Position numbers and translations under genes: made by a program
NCBI GenBank assembly: GCA_019113745.1
Contig: DXGV01000006.1
Span: 18,109-82,108, forward strand
DNA from: Candidatus Blautia intestinavium
Lineage (GTDB): Bacteria; Bacillota; Clostridia; Lachnospirales; Lachnospiraceae
Reading direction: 5' to 3'
Length of the DNA stretch: 64,000 nt
The notes under the pieces: generated by a model
What the model saw: only the letters and a program-made list of their open reading frames with translations
Database searches by the model: none
What the model was told of the DNA's origin: nothing
In this document: piece after piece, positions 9,408 to 19,433 of the stretch
How positions within the stretch are numbered: position 1 is the first letter of the stretch
Layout of the letters: each line of letters opens with the position of its first letter

Positions 9408-10476
9408 CTTTTTTCTCCTGGTTTTCTATGCCCTTTGCCGCCCGCAGCATCTGATCCGCGATCACCTCTATGGGAAACTGTTCCCGGATCTTACTCCCGT
9501 TTTCCGAAACGGACCGGGCAAATCCGGGATCTTCGGCCAGCCTTTGCATGGCAGCTGTCATCGCTTTCTGATCTCCAACCGGAACCAGAAGCCCGTTTTT
9601 CCCATTCTGGATATACTCCGCACATCCTCCGATGGGGCAATCCGTAGCAATCACGGGAATTCCCATAGCCATCGCTTCCAGCATGGAATTGGAAATGCCT
9701 TCAAAATCAGAGGAAAGCACATACATGCCCGCATCTGCGATCCGTTTCCGGACATCCGGGCAGAAGCCGTGCCACAGCACCTTTTCTTCGATTCCCAGCT
9801 CAGCCGCAGTCCGCTTCAGCGTATCCTCCAGTTCTCCCTTGCCAAACATCTCAAGGACATAATCCGGATATTCCTTCTGAAAATCGGCAAAAGCGCGCAG
9901 CAGAAGTTCGGGATTTTTCTGCCGGTGCAGTCGTCCCACAAAGACGACCGACCTCCTGCGCTTCCCCTGAAATGGTTCCGGCACAGACGGATCCACCGGA
10001 TTCGGGATCACCATCATCTTCTTCCGAAGCTTTTCCGGAAAATATCTCATGCACTCTCCCGTCTGCACAGCGATCGCGGCGGCTCTTCCATAAGCCCAGT
10101 CACGCAGAGGCCCCTGAAGCCCCTGTCTGGGATCATTCCGTTCAGACACAAACATTCGGATCCCCAGCCCCAGCGCAGCCAACGCTCCGAAAACGGTTCC
10201 CATCACACTGAAGGAATAGATCAGACAGTCCCTGTTTTTCTTCAAATACCTCCGCATGCGTGCCAGGCGCCTGATCTGAACCAGCGGTCTGCCATGCGAC
10301 TGTTCAGAAACGCAGAAAAGCTCTGTGCCGTCCGCCAGACGATAAGCGCATTCATCCCCTGCAAACATCATAACGGCAGCTTCCATTCCCCGTTTTCGGT
10401 ATTCATTGACCAGAAGAGAAATCACTCTTTCCGTCCCTCCTCCGGTCATATTTGGTATGATAAATACAATTTTCAC
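9373..10476 (-). CDS. GT4 glycosyltransferase
   Basis: 367 residues with GT-B fold. The N-terminal MTGGGTERV loop, the VVFVGRLHRQKNPELLLRAF segment and the donor-binding EGISNSMLEAMAMG (E-x7-E) are typical of GT4 retaining transferases of the GalNAc/GlcNAc-transferring type. Translation starts at a GTG (10474-10476) overlapping the upstream stop as GTGA, with AAGGA seven bases before, so it is translationally coupled to the neighbouring GT4 gene. Confidence 0.9.
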   Translation of the reverse strand: MKIVFIIPNMTGGGTERVISLLVNEYRKRGMEAAVMMFAGDECAYRLADGTELFCVSEQSHGRPLVQIRRLARMRRYLKKNRDCLIYSFSVMGTVFGALAALGLGIRMFVSERNDPRQGLQGPLRDWAYGRAAAIAVQTGECMRYFPEKLRKKMMVIPNPVDPSVPEPFQGKRRRSVVFVGRLHRQKNPELLLRAFADFQKEYPDYVLEMFGKGELEDTLKRTAAELGIEEKVLWHGFCPDVRKRIADAGMYVLSSDFEGISNSMLEAMAMGIPVIATDCPIGGCAEYIQNGKNGLLVPVGDQKAMTAAMQRLAEDPGFARSVSENGSKIREQFPIEVIADQMLRAAKGIENQEKKDVRGHHIDTDL

Positions 10477-11636
10477 TTTTTTTCCTTTATTTCTGTTTCT
10501 TCTTTCATTTTTCTAAGAATTTCCAGAATCGTTTCCTTATACAAGGAAAACTGATGATTTTTCAACACCAGTTCGTAGCTCTTCGCCCCCATATTCTGAA
10601 CATTTTCAGGTTTTTCGATAATTTTCTCAATTTTCCGGTACAGATCTTCCGCATCCTGATCTCTGAAAATATACCCGTTTCTTCCGTTTTCGATATAATC
10701 TGCCGTCCCATTGTCATCACCGGATATTACGGGCAGAGAAAAGGCCATCGCCTCCAGATGGGATACTGCCGCCGGCTCATCCGAGCTCGGAAGCACAAAG
10801 ACATCTGACCTTCTGTACCGTTCAAAGACCTCTTTCCTGGACAGATTCTTTCTCAGCTCCACCAGGTTCCGGAGTCCTTCCTTTTCCACATACCGGTTCA
10901 GTTCTTCATAATACGCCTCCTGAAAAGAATTGGAAACCTCTCCGGCAATCACCAGATGAACCGGATACTTTTCCGAAAGACGCGCCGCCGTCCGGATCAT
11001 CAGCATATGATTCTTTCTCTTCTGATACTTTCCGATGCAGAACAGATTGATCCGCCCGTCCTGAAACCAGGTCTTCTCCTCCGGGCTCAGCTGCGGTTTC
11101 ATCAGAAACGGGATAAAATATACCTTTTCCGGTTTTTCCTTTTGCAGAAGAAATCTTTTGGACCTGCGTACCGGAGTAATGCTGTATTGCGGAAGCAGCG
11201 CATAAAGGACACGGTAGACAAAAGATTCTTTTCTTTTTTCATAAAGAGGACTCTGATAATACAGAATTACCGGCCAGTTCTTCAGCCTGCACAGGAACGT
11301 TACCACGATCGAATAAACGGAGCGTTCCCTGGTAATCACCACATCCGGCCGAAACTGTTTCATTTTTTTATACAGCTTCCGGACAGGCGGAAAACCGCAT
11401 TTCAGTTTCATATCCGCCGCATATTCGCTCTTTTTCCCGGCCAGGCGCAGATAAACCGCCTGCAGCAAAAGGAAAAGCCGGGAATAGCCGATGATTTCCG
11501 GACGTACCACGGAATAATCCTCCGTTCTTCCCGCATAATGTGCCAGAAAGCAGACCTCATCTCCTGCGCTTTTCCACCCCTCCATCACCGCCGTCTGATT
11601 GGTATGATAACGGGGCGCCACGTACAAAACTCTCAT
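10473..11636 (-). CDS. GT4 glycosyltransferase
   Basis: About 387 residues. The C-terminal GT-B domain is clear: INLFCIGKYQKRKNHMLMIRTA, then EPAAVSHLEAMAFSLPVISGDDNG with the E-x7-E donor-binding pair. The N-terminal acceptor domain is Lys/Arg-rich (ITRERSVYS, LYYQSPLYEKRKE), suggesting membrane association. I use the ATG at 11636 because GGAGGAG lies just upstream; the frame stays open to 11687. Substrate unknown. Confidence 0.88.
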   Translation of the reverse strand: MRVLYVAPRYHTNQTAVMEGWKSAGDEVCFLAHYAGRTEDYSVVRPEIIGYSRLFLLLQAVYLRLAGKKSEYAADMKLKCGFPPVRKLYKKMKQFRPDVVITRERSVYSIVVTFLCRLKNWPVILYYQSPLYEKRKESFVYRVLYALLPQYSITPVRRSKRFLLQKEKPEKVYFIPFLMKPQLSPEEKTWFQDGRINLFCIGKYQKRKNHMLMIRTAARLSEKYPVHLVIAGEVSNSFQEAYYEELNRYVEKEGLRNLVELRKNLSRKEVFERYRRSDVFVLPSSDEPAAVSHLEAMAFSLPVISGDDNGTADYIENGRNGYIFRDQDAEDLYRKIEKIIEKPENVQNMGAKSYELVLKNHQFSLYKETILEILRKMKEETEIKEKK

Positions 11637-11692
11637 GCTCTCCTCCATTCCGAAGCGTTCCTGTTCTGAAAAACGCCTCGGAATCAATCCCC

Positions 11693-13435
11693 TTATTCTC
11701 CCAGAACGTCCTTCTTCTCTCTGCGGACTGCCTTTCCGTCCGCCACCTCATAAATCACGTCCACATTCCGGATCGTCGTGAGACGATGCGCGATGATGAT
11801 CATGGTCTTCAGCCCCTTCAGGCTGTCGATCGCCTCCATGACTGAGGTTTCCGTCTCATTATCCAGCGCGGATGTGGCCTCGTCCAGAATCAGGATCTCC
11901 GGATCATGGTACAGCGCACGCGCGATTCCAATCCGCTGCCGCTGGCCGCCGGAGAGGCGGACGCCGCGGTCTCCCACCACCGTATCCAGTCCGTTCGGAA
12001 GGCTGTCCACAAAATCGAAAAGCTGCGCCTTATGCAGCGCATTCTGAACCGCTTCTTCATCAATCCGGTCCTCCGGAATGCCGAACGCGATATTATTCCG
12101 GATCGTATCGTCAGACAGATAAATCGTCTGTGGAATATAGCCGATCTCCTTCTGCCAGAGACTGATATTTTTTTCTATATCCATGCCGTCCGCCGTGATC
12201 TTTCCCATCTGCGGCACCAGGAGTCCCAGGATAATATCAACCATGGTTGTTTTTCCAGCTCCCGACGCGCCCACAAAGGCGACCGAGCTTCCCTTTTCAA
12301 TCTGAAAGCTGGCCCCTTCAATCACATTTTCTTCCGCATCCGGATAGTGATAGCTTACATTTTTTATCTTAAGCGTACTCTGGAATTTCCAGCTTTCCAG
12401 CTCGTTCTGCCGTCTGGGCGGCAGCTCCTCCACCTCCTTCAGATCATGATAGATCAGATCCAGAGACGGAGCGGAGTAAAGCGTCGCAGACATATGCTCA
12501 TTGATCTTTCCCACAGAAGGCAGCAGCCGAAATGCCGCCACGGCAAAAACAGCCAGCTGAGGAATAAAGGTTTCCATATCGTTCTGTCCCCAGAACAGCT
12601 TGAAGATCACGGCCAGGATCAGTCCTGTCATACAGACCGTTTCGATGACATATTTGGGCAGCACGCCGATCAGGCGGTTGATCCTCAGTCCCCTGACATA
12701 TTTTGCAAAATAGGCATCGTAGCGCTCGATAAAATAATCCTCCCGATTCAGCACCTTGATCTCCTTGATGCCGCCGATCGCCTGATTCATCCATTTATAA
12801 ATATTGCCTTTGTATGCCTGGCTCTGCCGTCCGATGGCGCTGGAATATCTCTTGGAAATATACATGAACACAGCAAGGCAGATGATCAGCAGTCCGATGA
12901 CGATCACCGTGATGGAACGGCTGACCATAAACAGATAGCAGCCGATCGCAATACAGACCACAACCTCTGCCATGGCCTCCATGGCATGAATGATGCCCTT
13001 GGCAAACAGATCCGTATCCTCCTGCATGCTCCGCTGAAGGACCGCCACATTTTTGTTCAGATGAAAGGTATAGGGCTCACTCATATAAGCGGAAAGCAGC
13101 TTCGTGGAGATCCGGCGCTGAATATTATAGGAAAATTTGTAAATGGCATTCTTTTCCAGCGCTATAAAAACATTTTTAAAAATATAAATAAAAATGATGC
13201 AGCCGGCAATCGATGCCAGAAAGGCCTCCCGGGAGCCGAAGCCGCAAAATGCATAAAGAAGGCTCAAAGGCTGACTGTTCTGAATCGCATTTTCATCCAT
13301 GATGATCTCGATAAAGGGCATGAAGATCGTAACCCCCATCAGCTCCAGAAAGCTTCCGATAATAATGATGACAAGAAGAACAGCCAGTCTCCTCTTTTCC
13401 CTGCCGCTAAAAATGAATCCCAATTTATTTATCAT
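11693..13435 (-). CDS. ABC transporter with fused membrane and ATPase domains (PglK/MsbA-like flippase)
   Basis: 580 residues. Six membrane helices fill residues ~15-310, the ATPase domain ~335-580. Walker A GASGAGKTT, Q-loop YIPQTIY, signature LSGGQRQR, Walker B ILILDEATS and the switch His in IIIAHRLTT are all intact. Half-transporters of this type dimerise and flip lipid-linked oligosaccharides (PglK) or lipid A (MsbA). No Wzx flippase is seen in this operon, so this gene is the best candidate for exporting the product of the 1-26 kb cluster, separate from the Wzm/Wzt exporters of region 3. Confidence 0.93.
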   Translation of the reverse strand: MINKLGFIFSGREKRRLAVLLVIIIIGSFLELMGVTIFMPFIEIIMDENAIQNSQPLSLLYAFCGFGSREAFLASIAGCIIFIYIFKNVFIALEKNAIYKFSYNIQRRISTKLLSAYMSEPYTFHLNKNVAVLQRSMQEDTDLFAKGIIHAMEAMAEVVVCIAIGCYLFMVSRSITVIVIGLLIICLAVFMYISKRYSSAIGRQSQAYKGNIYKWMNQAIGGIKEIKVLNREDYFIERYDAYFAKYVRGLRINRLIGVLPKYVIETVCMTGLILAVIFKLFWGQNDMETFIPQLAVFAVAAFRLLPSVGKINEHMSATLYSAPSLDLIYHDLKEVEELPPRRQNELESWKFQSTLKIKNVSYHYPDAEENVIEGASFQIEKGSSVAFVGASGAGKTTMVDIILGLLVPQMGKITADGMDIEKNISLWQKEIGYIPQTIYLSDDTIRNNIAFGIPEDRIDEEAVQNALHKAQLFDFVDSLPNGLDTVVGDRGVRLSGGQRQRIGIARALYHDPEILILDEATSALDNETETSVMEAIDSLKGLKTMIIIAHRLTTIRNVDVIYEVADGKAVRREKKDVLGE

Positions 13436-13466
13436 CCGTTCTGTTTCCTTCCTTGTTTGAAACGTC

Positions 13467-14342
13467 TTATTCTATATAGCAGACGATCTGCGACAGATAC
13501 TCCCCATATCCCGCCTTTTCATTTGCTTCTCTGCCTACAACGCTGTGTTTGGGAATCGGCTCCTTTGTCGTCGCTTTTCGCAAAAACCACTCATACTCCA
13601 TATCCAGATTCCCAATATCAATGACGCGGTAGCCCTTCAGGAACAGTTCTTCCACCAACGCCTTTGCCGTCACTCCCAGAGCGAAAAGAAACAGCCTGTC
13701 CCGGTCAAATTTCAGACATTCTTCCAGAATCCTGTCTCTGACAGCGTATGCATTTCTTGGCGGGCAGACAATCCGCTGCACGCAGGCAGCTTCGGAAAAC
13801 AGGTCATTTCCTACGCCGTTATGCGCGGTGCTCCCCTCCACCAGCACCAGCCTTTTATCCCGAAAGACCTGCCTGAATTTTTCAAACCATTTCCCGCTTT
13901 CCGACTGATCCGCCAACGTCAGATAGCATCTGGATACGGAAGTATTATAATAATATTTTTGTGGATTACAGTATCGATAATATACCCTGCGGAAAAACAG
14001 CAAATGATCCTTCCAGAAGGCTCTTGAGGACGGTATATACATTTCCAGGCTGTCAAAAATATCCGGAAGGGTTACCATCAGTCCCGCATGTTCATACTGT
14101 ATAATCCGCTTCAGCCCTGCTGATATTTCCGGAGATGCCGCCTGAAAATAGATATTTTTCCCGCTCAGGACTACAATTTCCCCATCCCCAAATCTTACCA
14201 TACTCTTATCCGTTGCCAGCAGCTCATCCAATGTTTCATCTACAGAATGCACCCGGATTTTTACGGGCAGGCAGTTATGATATATCTGATAAACGACGGA
14301 TGCAAGCACTTTTTTTACAGACTGTTTGATCTGCACAATCAT
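13467..14342 (-). CDS. GT-D fold glycosyltransferase (DUF1792/SP1767 family)
   Basis: 291 residues. Family landmarks: MVRFGDGEI near the N-terminus (about residues 48-56), the VEGSTAHNGVGNDLF loop, VCPPRNAY, and ALGVTAKALVEELFLKGYRVIDIGNLD towards the C-terminus. GT-D enzymes such as streptococcal DUF1792 glucosyltransferases carry a metal-binding DGE motif, visible here. They often sit in clusters for glycosylated surface molecules. ATG at 14342 overlaps the preceding stop as ATGA, with AGGAA upstream. Confidence 0.88.
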   Translation of the reverse strand: MIVQIKQSVKKVLASVVYQIYHNCLPVKIRVHSVDETLDELLATDKSMVRFGDGEIVVLSGKNIYFQAASPEISAGLKRIIQYEHAGLMVTLPDIFDSLEMYIPSSRAFWKDHLLFFRRVYYRYCNPQKYYYNTSVSRCYLTLADQSESGKWFEKFRQVFRDKRLVLVEGSTAHNGVGNDLFSEAACVQRIVCPPRNAYAVRDRILEECLKFDRDRLFLFALGVTAKALVEELFLKGYRVIDIGNLDMEYEWFLRKATTKEPIPKHSVVGREANEKAGYGEYLSQIVCYIE

Positions 14343-15355
14343 TTTTTCCTCGCTTCCGGAATAAAATCGTTTTCACTCAGACTGTAGCGATTTCCCATAA
14401 ACAGCTTGTGCTTCAGCACCCACCAGGCCGGGACCCAGATATACCTGTGCATGGCAGGAGAGGCGCTTCCGATCATCCAGCAGTTTCTGTCACACTTTCT
14501 GGTACACTCCCGCACCTTCTGCGCCTGTTCAGAATGCCACAGCTCCTCCCAGGACTGCTCCTTCAGATTTCCCATTACCGCCTTCTGCACCATGCCATTG
14601 CAGGGAATAACGTCGCAGAAAGGATCGATGAAAAACGCGTTTCTCGACATATCACAGGGCAGAAGCCTTTTATTTCCGTAAATATAATTGATCAGCCCGT
14701 GATTGAAATAGGCCCGGAACCACTTTTTGGGAGATCTGCTCTTTAACAGCTCATTGATCAGCTTCTCAAAATTCTGAGATACCTTGTATTTATCGTCGAT
14801 TTTGTTGTCCGTCTTGCGGAAATAGAAGGAGTTGTGAAGCGTGGCCGTAGCAAATTCCATGCCCATATCGTTGGCAATGTTATACAGCGGCACCAGATCC
14901 TCACAGTTCATATCCTGCACCGTCATGCCGAAGCCCACATCCGGATGCTTCATCTCTACCAGCGTTTTCAGCGTATTGTAACCCCGGTTAAAGCCATCCG
15001 GAATACCGCGGATCGCATCATTGGTCTGTTGAAGTCCTTCGATACTGATCCTTATGCCAACCTTCGGAAATTCTTTACACAGAGCGATGATCCGGTCTGT
15101 AAAATATCCGTTCGTAGAGATCACGATCCGGTCACTCTTCTTTTCCAGCTCTCTTACGATCTCATGAATATCCCTGCGGATAAAGGGTTCCCCTCCCGTA
15201 ATGTTCGTAAACGCCATCTCCGGAAGCTTCTTTATCACATCCAGCGTGATCTCCTCTTCCGGTCTGGTAGGATCTTTGAAGCAGTCGCACATATTGCAGT
15301 GTGCGTTACAACGATAGGTTATGATTACTGTTCCATATAAGGTTCTTCTTCCCAT
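14339..15355 (-). CDS. Radical SAM/SPASM protein
   Basis: 338 residues. The [4Fe-4S]/SAM motif C-x3-C-x2-C is at Cys16, Cys20, Cys23, followed by the GGEP loop (NITGGEPFIRRD). The C-terminal third has further cysteine clusters (LPCD, VIPCNG, CTRKCDRNCW) that would bind auxiliary clusters in a SPASM domain. SPASM enzymes modify peptides, tRNA or sugars. Embedded among glycosyltransferases, it may modify a sugar or a polyprenyl-linked intermediate, but no precursor peptide is seen nearby. The start overlaps the preceding gene by 31 bp. Confidence 0.9.
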   Translation of the reverse strand: MGRRTLYGTVIITYRCNAHCNMCDCFKDPTRPEEEITLDVIKKLPEMAFTNITGGEPFIRRDIHEIVRELEKKSDRIVISTNGYFTDRIIALCKEFPKVGIRISIEGLQQTNDAIRGIPDGFNRGYNTLKTLVEMKHPDVGFGMTVQDMNCEDLVPLYNIANDMGMEFATATLHNSFYFRKTDNKIDDKYKVSQNFEKLINELLKSRSPKKWFRAYFNHGLINYIYGNKRLLPCDMSRNAFFIDPFCDVIPCNGMVQKAVMGNLKEQSWEELWHSEQAQKVRECTRKCDRNCWMIGSASPAMHRYIWVPAWWVLKHKLFMGNRYSLSENDFIPEARKK

Positions 15356-17115
15356 TCTATATTCCTTTCCTGCTTTTGCATTTCAACAGCCTGAACTTGT
15401 TCTCTTATTGTTTCCTTATAGAGTATACATAACTCCGGCTCATCATGCAAGGCTACTGTATATTGGATCAGCCTGGTCGGATATAGGACTGCCAGCAGAA
15501 GGATTCCGCCGGTCAGAAGGCATGCCGGGACAATGACGCTTCTTCCGAACGGGATCCGCCTTCTCTGAAAGATGGAGCTGACCTTATCCAGAAGCAGGCC
15601 TGTCCCTCTCACGCTGTACGGAAAGAGCATGAGAAAATAGGGAAATACATATTCACTTTTTGCTTCCCAGGCCATATGAAACAAAAAGCCTCCCAAAAAA
15701 GCCACTGCGGGAAGCAGGATTTCCCGCGGCTTCTTTTTATTTTCCAGAACAAAAAAGCACATACATCCGGCCAGAATCACCGTCTGCAGGACATTCATCG
15801 CTTCTGCCATCCGGTAATAAGCTTTCCCGTAGATCAGGCTTTCGGCCGGTTCCGGCATGGGAAACGCTCCGGGACGGTTCCGGAGCACCTGCGCTGCGCC
15901 GAAGGCCGGGTTGTTCCATTGAAATGCCATTTTCTTTCCCAGCCACAGCAGGGCCTCGCTTCTGTCGTCCATAAAGTCCTCCAGGGAGTGCCTGATGCTT
16001 TCCATCGCCAGACGGTTCGTTTCGTCATAATCATATCCTGCTTCCTCAAACATGGAAACGCTTCTCCCATTCCACGTTCCGGGCGCCGGACCGCCATTTC
16101 CCATGGCCATCGCCACCCAGGCCAGCTTCGGCATCCCTTTTGAGATCTCACAGCCTGATTTCATGCTCATGAACCCATGAATGCCCTGTGTGAACAGGAC
16201 CTGGACCAAGAGGATCGCAGCGATTCCTGCCAGGGCATACCGTTTCTTTTTTTCCATGATCCCATCATAGACCAGAAACAGCAGCATAGCCACCATCATA
16301 ACCATACTGTTTGTCTTAAACACCACCGCCACGCCCATGCATACCGCTGCCCCGCACACATACCTCCATTTTCTTCTTTTCAGAAGAAGCAGCTCCATAT
16401 AGAAAGCAAACAGGGAAAAAGCAAAGCCCAGTATCGTTCCGTAAATATACATGGTAAACAGAAGAAACGGCGCAAAGATGTAATACAGAAGCTCCGTCCC
16501 GATACCGGTCCAGCTGCCCTGATACCCCCCGATCATTTCAGCAACTTTTCCGGCAGCCAGTCCGGCAGCCGCCGCTGCAAACAGATTGATAAACTGGAGC
16601 ACAATATAGTTCTTTTCTCCCGCCAGCAGTGTCACAATGTAATAGAGCAGGATGATCCCCAGCTGGTCCGGATACCTCCACAAATATCCTTCATTCCTCC
16701 GGAATTCCTCATAGCTTCCCTCAGCCATCCCTTCGGCAATTCTCAATATTTTGGAAGAATCGCTGATGGGATGCATCTGTGTGGACAGGATCAATACCGT
16801 GCCAGTCAGGATAAAAAGAGCGCAGAGGCCGGCGCTGATCCAATGCCTGCGAATCCGGACCGCTGGCAGGAAATACCGTCGAAGCAGCCAGATCAAACAG
16901 AAAACCGCAGCCAGGATGAGCAGCCTGACCGGCCATACATCCTTCAGGAAATATGCTTTCTCCCCGCCGCTGCCTGTTCCCGCCGTAAGATCTGCCGGTC
17001 CGACGGATGTGGTTCCGAAGATACTCAGCAAAAACAGGTACAGGACTGCCGTCCCGACGACAAGATATAAACAGACCTTTATTCCACCGTCCAGTTTCCT
17101 GAATGTCATTTTCAT
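15325..17115 (-). CDS. Polytopic membrane protein, GT-C/GT39-like
   Basis: About 596 residues with eleven or more membrane helices. The region after the third helix (STQMHPISDSSKILRIAEG, then LWRYPDQLGIILLYY) resembles the luminal loop and Y-P-x-Q/N-x-G helix of bacterial GT39/PMT-like proteins. A second soluble loop around 340-410 precedes the last helices. Start taken at 17115, after a GGGGGG tract and 16 bp past the preceding stop; the frame is open to 17151. It probably transfers a lipid-linked sugar outside the membrane, but the reaction is inference. Confidence 0.75.
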   Translation of the reverse strand: MKMTFRKLDGGIKVCLYLVVGTAVLYLFLLSIFGTTSVGPADLTAGTGSGGEKAYFLKDVWPVRLLILAAVFCLIWLLRRYFLPAVRIRRHWISAGLCALFILTGTVLILSTQMHPISDSSKILRIAEGMAEGSYEEFRRNEGYLWRYPDQLGIILLYYIVTLLAGEKNYIVLQFINLFAAAAAGLAAGKVAEMIGGYQGSWTGIGTELLYYIFAPFLLFTMYIYGTILGFAFSLFAFYMELLLLKRRKWRYVCGAAVCMGVAVVFKTNSMVMMVAMLLFLVYDGIMEKKKRYALAGIAAILLVQVLFTQGIHGFMSMKSGCEISKGMPKLAWVAMAMGNGGPAPGTWNGRSVSMFEEAGYDYDETNRLAMESIRHSLEDFMDDRSEALLWLGKKMAFQWNNPAFGAAQVLRNRPGAFPMPEPAESLIYGKAYYRMAEAMNVLQTVILAGCMCFFVLENKKKPREILLPAVAFLGGFLFHMAWEAKSEYVFPYFLMLFPYSVRGTGLLLDKVSSIFQRRRIPFGRSVIVPACLLTGGILLLAVLYPTRLIQYTVALHDEPELCILYKETIREQVQAVEMQKQERNIEWEEEPYMEQ

Positions 17116-17131
17116 AGTCCCCCCACGTTTT

Positions 17132-19432
17132 TTACAGATCCTGTCCGACAATGAAGCCTTTTCTGCTCACCGGCATTTTTATCACACAAAATATAATTGC
17201 CAGAAGCGTTGCCAGAGAAATCGCTTCCGCCGCTCTCCAATACCAGAATTCCTCAAAACGGACACACAGCGTTCCCTCATATCCCTCCGGCACGGTAACC
17301 GTCACACGGTTATTCGGTCCCGCCTCCGTTTCCAGCTTTTCTCCGGACCGTATGTCCCGCCCCGTATATCCCTCATAATACAGCATCGGAAGCGCGATTT
17401 TCTGTTCCATCCCGCTTTGATTGGCGGCCGCGATCTTATAAGTCAGATACCGGTTCTCAACGTTACCGATCTCCACGGCGGATTCCTCATACCACATGTC
17501 CCTTGACAGCGAAGTCAGGTCTGTTCCCTCAGGCACATATTCCCCATTGCCGATCGTCAGCAGACTGGTCCCGAAATCCACCGGCTCCAAGATCTGCCGA
17601 TCCGCCGTATAGCTTTCAAACATCAGCATTCCCTGAAGCAGCGTCATAGCGCACAGCGCCCCCGCCAGCACATATCGGAGGCGGGCAGAAGCGAACACGG
17701 TCGTCAGGTATCCGCCCACACATGCCAGCAGCAAAACCGCTACGCTCAGAAAACGGTCCCCATATTGAACCGTCTGGAACAGCCTGACAAAAATGTCGCT
17801 CATTTTTGCCAGCAGCACAGCCGGAAATGCCTTTGTACTGATAAAAACAGCGACTGCGGCAAGCAGGAATACGATCCGGATTTCCGCGCTTTTCCCATCT
17901 TTCTTTTGCACTGCCGGCACCTGTTTTTCCCTGATCCATCCGGACCCTGACAGCATGATAACAGGGTATGCCAGAAGGACAAATGCCAGCGCGTATCCGA
18001 GCCCCCTCAGAGAAAATATATCGGAAATGTCCAGGCAGTCTTTCAGGTATCCCGCCAACTTTACATAATAGTTCGGCGCTGTCATCTCATCCGACAGCAG
18101 AGAAGTCACCCTGAAATCCTTTGTCATATACTGGAAAAACGGCACCAGAAACCAGGCGTTCAGAAGAAGCCAGGCAGCGAAGGCTTTTCCCGCTTCTTTC
18201 AGGGCATTTCTGCGCAGCAGACGCCGGAAGCATATCACACACCCCAAAGCTGTAAAAATTCCGATCATAAGACAGCTCAGCAGATGCGTCATCAGGAGTC
18301 CGGAAAAGCCGGTTAACAGCCATATCCACGTCCTGTCCGCCCCCTCTTCCTTTTGGGTAAAAAGCAGGTATAGGCCTGCCAGCACGACCGGATAAAAAAT
18401 CATGGCACTGACGGCCCCGATCTGAGAACCTTCATACATCCGGGCCAGCCTGTCTCCGGCTCCCACGTATAAGACAGCCGCCGTTAACGCGGCAAGCCTT
18501 CCGCCCAGACATTTTTTAAAAGAAAAATACGCCGAAAACACAGTAAGAAAATTTACCAGTATCAGATAGGCCTTCATGGCATCCTGCAAAGCAAATCCTG
18601 CCATTCGCAGGACCGCCGGGAAGTAGAGCAGAATATCTCCATAAAAAACGGAAACCGCATACCCATACCCATTCAGCCACCCCGGCTGAACCCTGACCGG
18701 GAACTGCCCTTCCTTCAGCCCCTCATAGATTCCTTCGATACGGCTCATATGGAACGGGAGATCAATCCCTCCCACATAGCCGTCCTGATAGAAGGGCAGC
18801 CCTGCCAGAAAAGCGGCAGCCGCCAGTATCGGTATCACAGCTGCATTTTCATTTTCCCAATTTTTCCGGAAGATCAACAGCAGAAAATCAAAAATGAGGA
18901 AGAAAAGGATCAGGCATGCGAGCGGGTATACAAGGGATAGCCTTGAGCGGACAACCCTCACATCCAGAAGCTGCACATAATCTCCGTCCACAGCATCCCC
19001 TGTCAGCCTGAGACGCACAGATACGCCCGTTCCGTCTTGGATGCGGATCTTCCAGGAAACCTGTCCGTTATCCGGATTCAGTTCAAACTCATTTCCGTTT
19101 ACCAGCTTTTTGTCCTCCCGCGGGACAGTATATACCAGACCGGCACGAGCCGGGCCGCTGGTCTGATAAGCAAGCTCTATAGCATAGATCCCTTCTTCCA
19201 GATCCATTTCCGGCGTGACGACTGCGCTCATCTCCGTATAAGAATGATCCAGATAGCTGCCGGAACTGTTTCCCGCATCTGAAACGAGCTGCATATCTTC
19301 CTGAGCGAAGTGCAGGGTCTGTTCCTGCCAGGACAGCAGCAGGAAAATGCCGGCAAACAGAAGAGCGGCAGCTTCCAGAAGCAGTATGACAACTGCCTTC
19401 TTCTCTTTTATTATGTGTCTGATTCCATTCAT
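17132..19432 (-). CDS. YfhO-like / 6-pyruvoyl-tetrahydropterin-synthase-related membrane protein
   Basis: 766 residues. One N-terminal helix, an extracytoplasmic beta-rich domain (~35-165), then about twelve helices, a second soluble domain (~600-735) and a last helix near the C-terminus. The ICVGGIDLPFHMSRIEGI-type loop (GGIDLPFH) is characteristic of this family, which resembles GT-C transferases and is often found in surface-polymer clusters. A truncated relative lies antisense at 6250-7309. Start at 19432 has GGAAAG just upstream; ATG 19444 is the alternative. Confidence 0.8.
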   Translation of the reverse strand: MNGIRHIIKEKKAVVILLLEAAALLFAGIFLLLSWQEQTLHFAQEDMQLVSDAGNSSGSYLDHSYTEMSAVVTPEMDLEEGIYAIELAYQTSGPARAGLVYTVPREDKKLVNGNEFELNPDNGQVSWKIRIQDGTGVSVRLRLTGDAVDGDYVQLLDVRVVRSRLSLVYPLACLILFFLIFDFLLLIFRKNWENENAAVIPILAAAAFLAGLPFYQDGYVGGIDLPFHMSRIEGIYEGLKEGQFPVRVQPGWLNGYGYAVSVFYGDILLYFPAVLRMAGFALQDAMKAYLILVNFLTVFSAYFSFKKCLGGRLAALTAAVLYVGAGDRLARMYEGSQIGAVSAMIFYPVVLAGLYLLFTQKEEGADRTWIWLLTGFSGLLMTHLLSCLMIGIFTALGCVICFRRLLRRNALKEAGKAFAAWLLLNAWFLVPFFQYMTKDFRVTSLLSDEMTAPNYYVKLAGYLKDCLDISDIFSLRGLGYALAFVLLAYPVIMLSGSGWIREKQVPAVQKKDGKSAEIRIVFLLAAVAVFISTKAFPAVLLAKMSDIFVRLFQTVQYGDRFLSVAVLLLACVGGYLTTVFASARLRYVLAGALCAMTLLQGMLMFESYTADRQILEPVDFGTSLLTIGNGEYVPEGTDLTSLSRDMWYEESAVEIGNVENRYLTYKIAAANQSGMEQKIALPMLYYEGYTGRDIRSGEKLETEAGPNNRVTVTVPEGYEGTLCVRFEEFWYWRAAEAISLATLLAIIFCVIKMPVSRKGFIVGQDL

Positions 19433-19433
19433 C

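Noticed and set aside
9391..10554. Long plus-strand frames opposite the GT4 genes (also 11906-13624, 19347-20981, 22385-23458)
   Set aside because: They are His/Arg/Pro-rich mirror frames of well-supported minus-strand genes and have no ribosome sites or family motifs.
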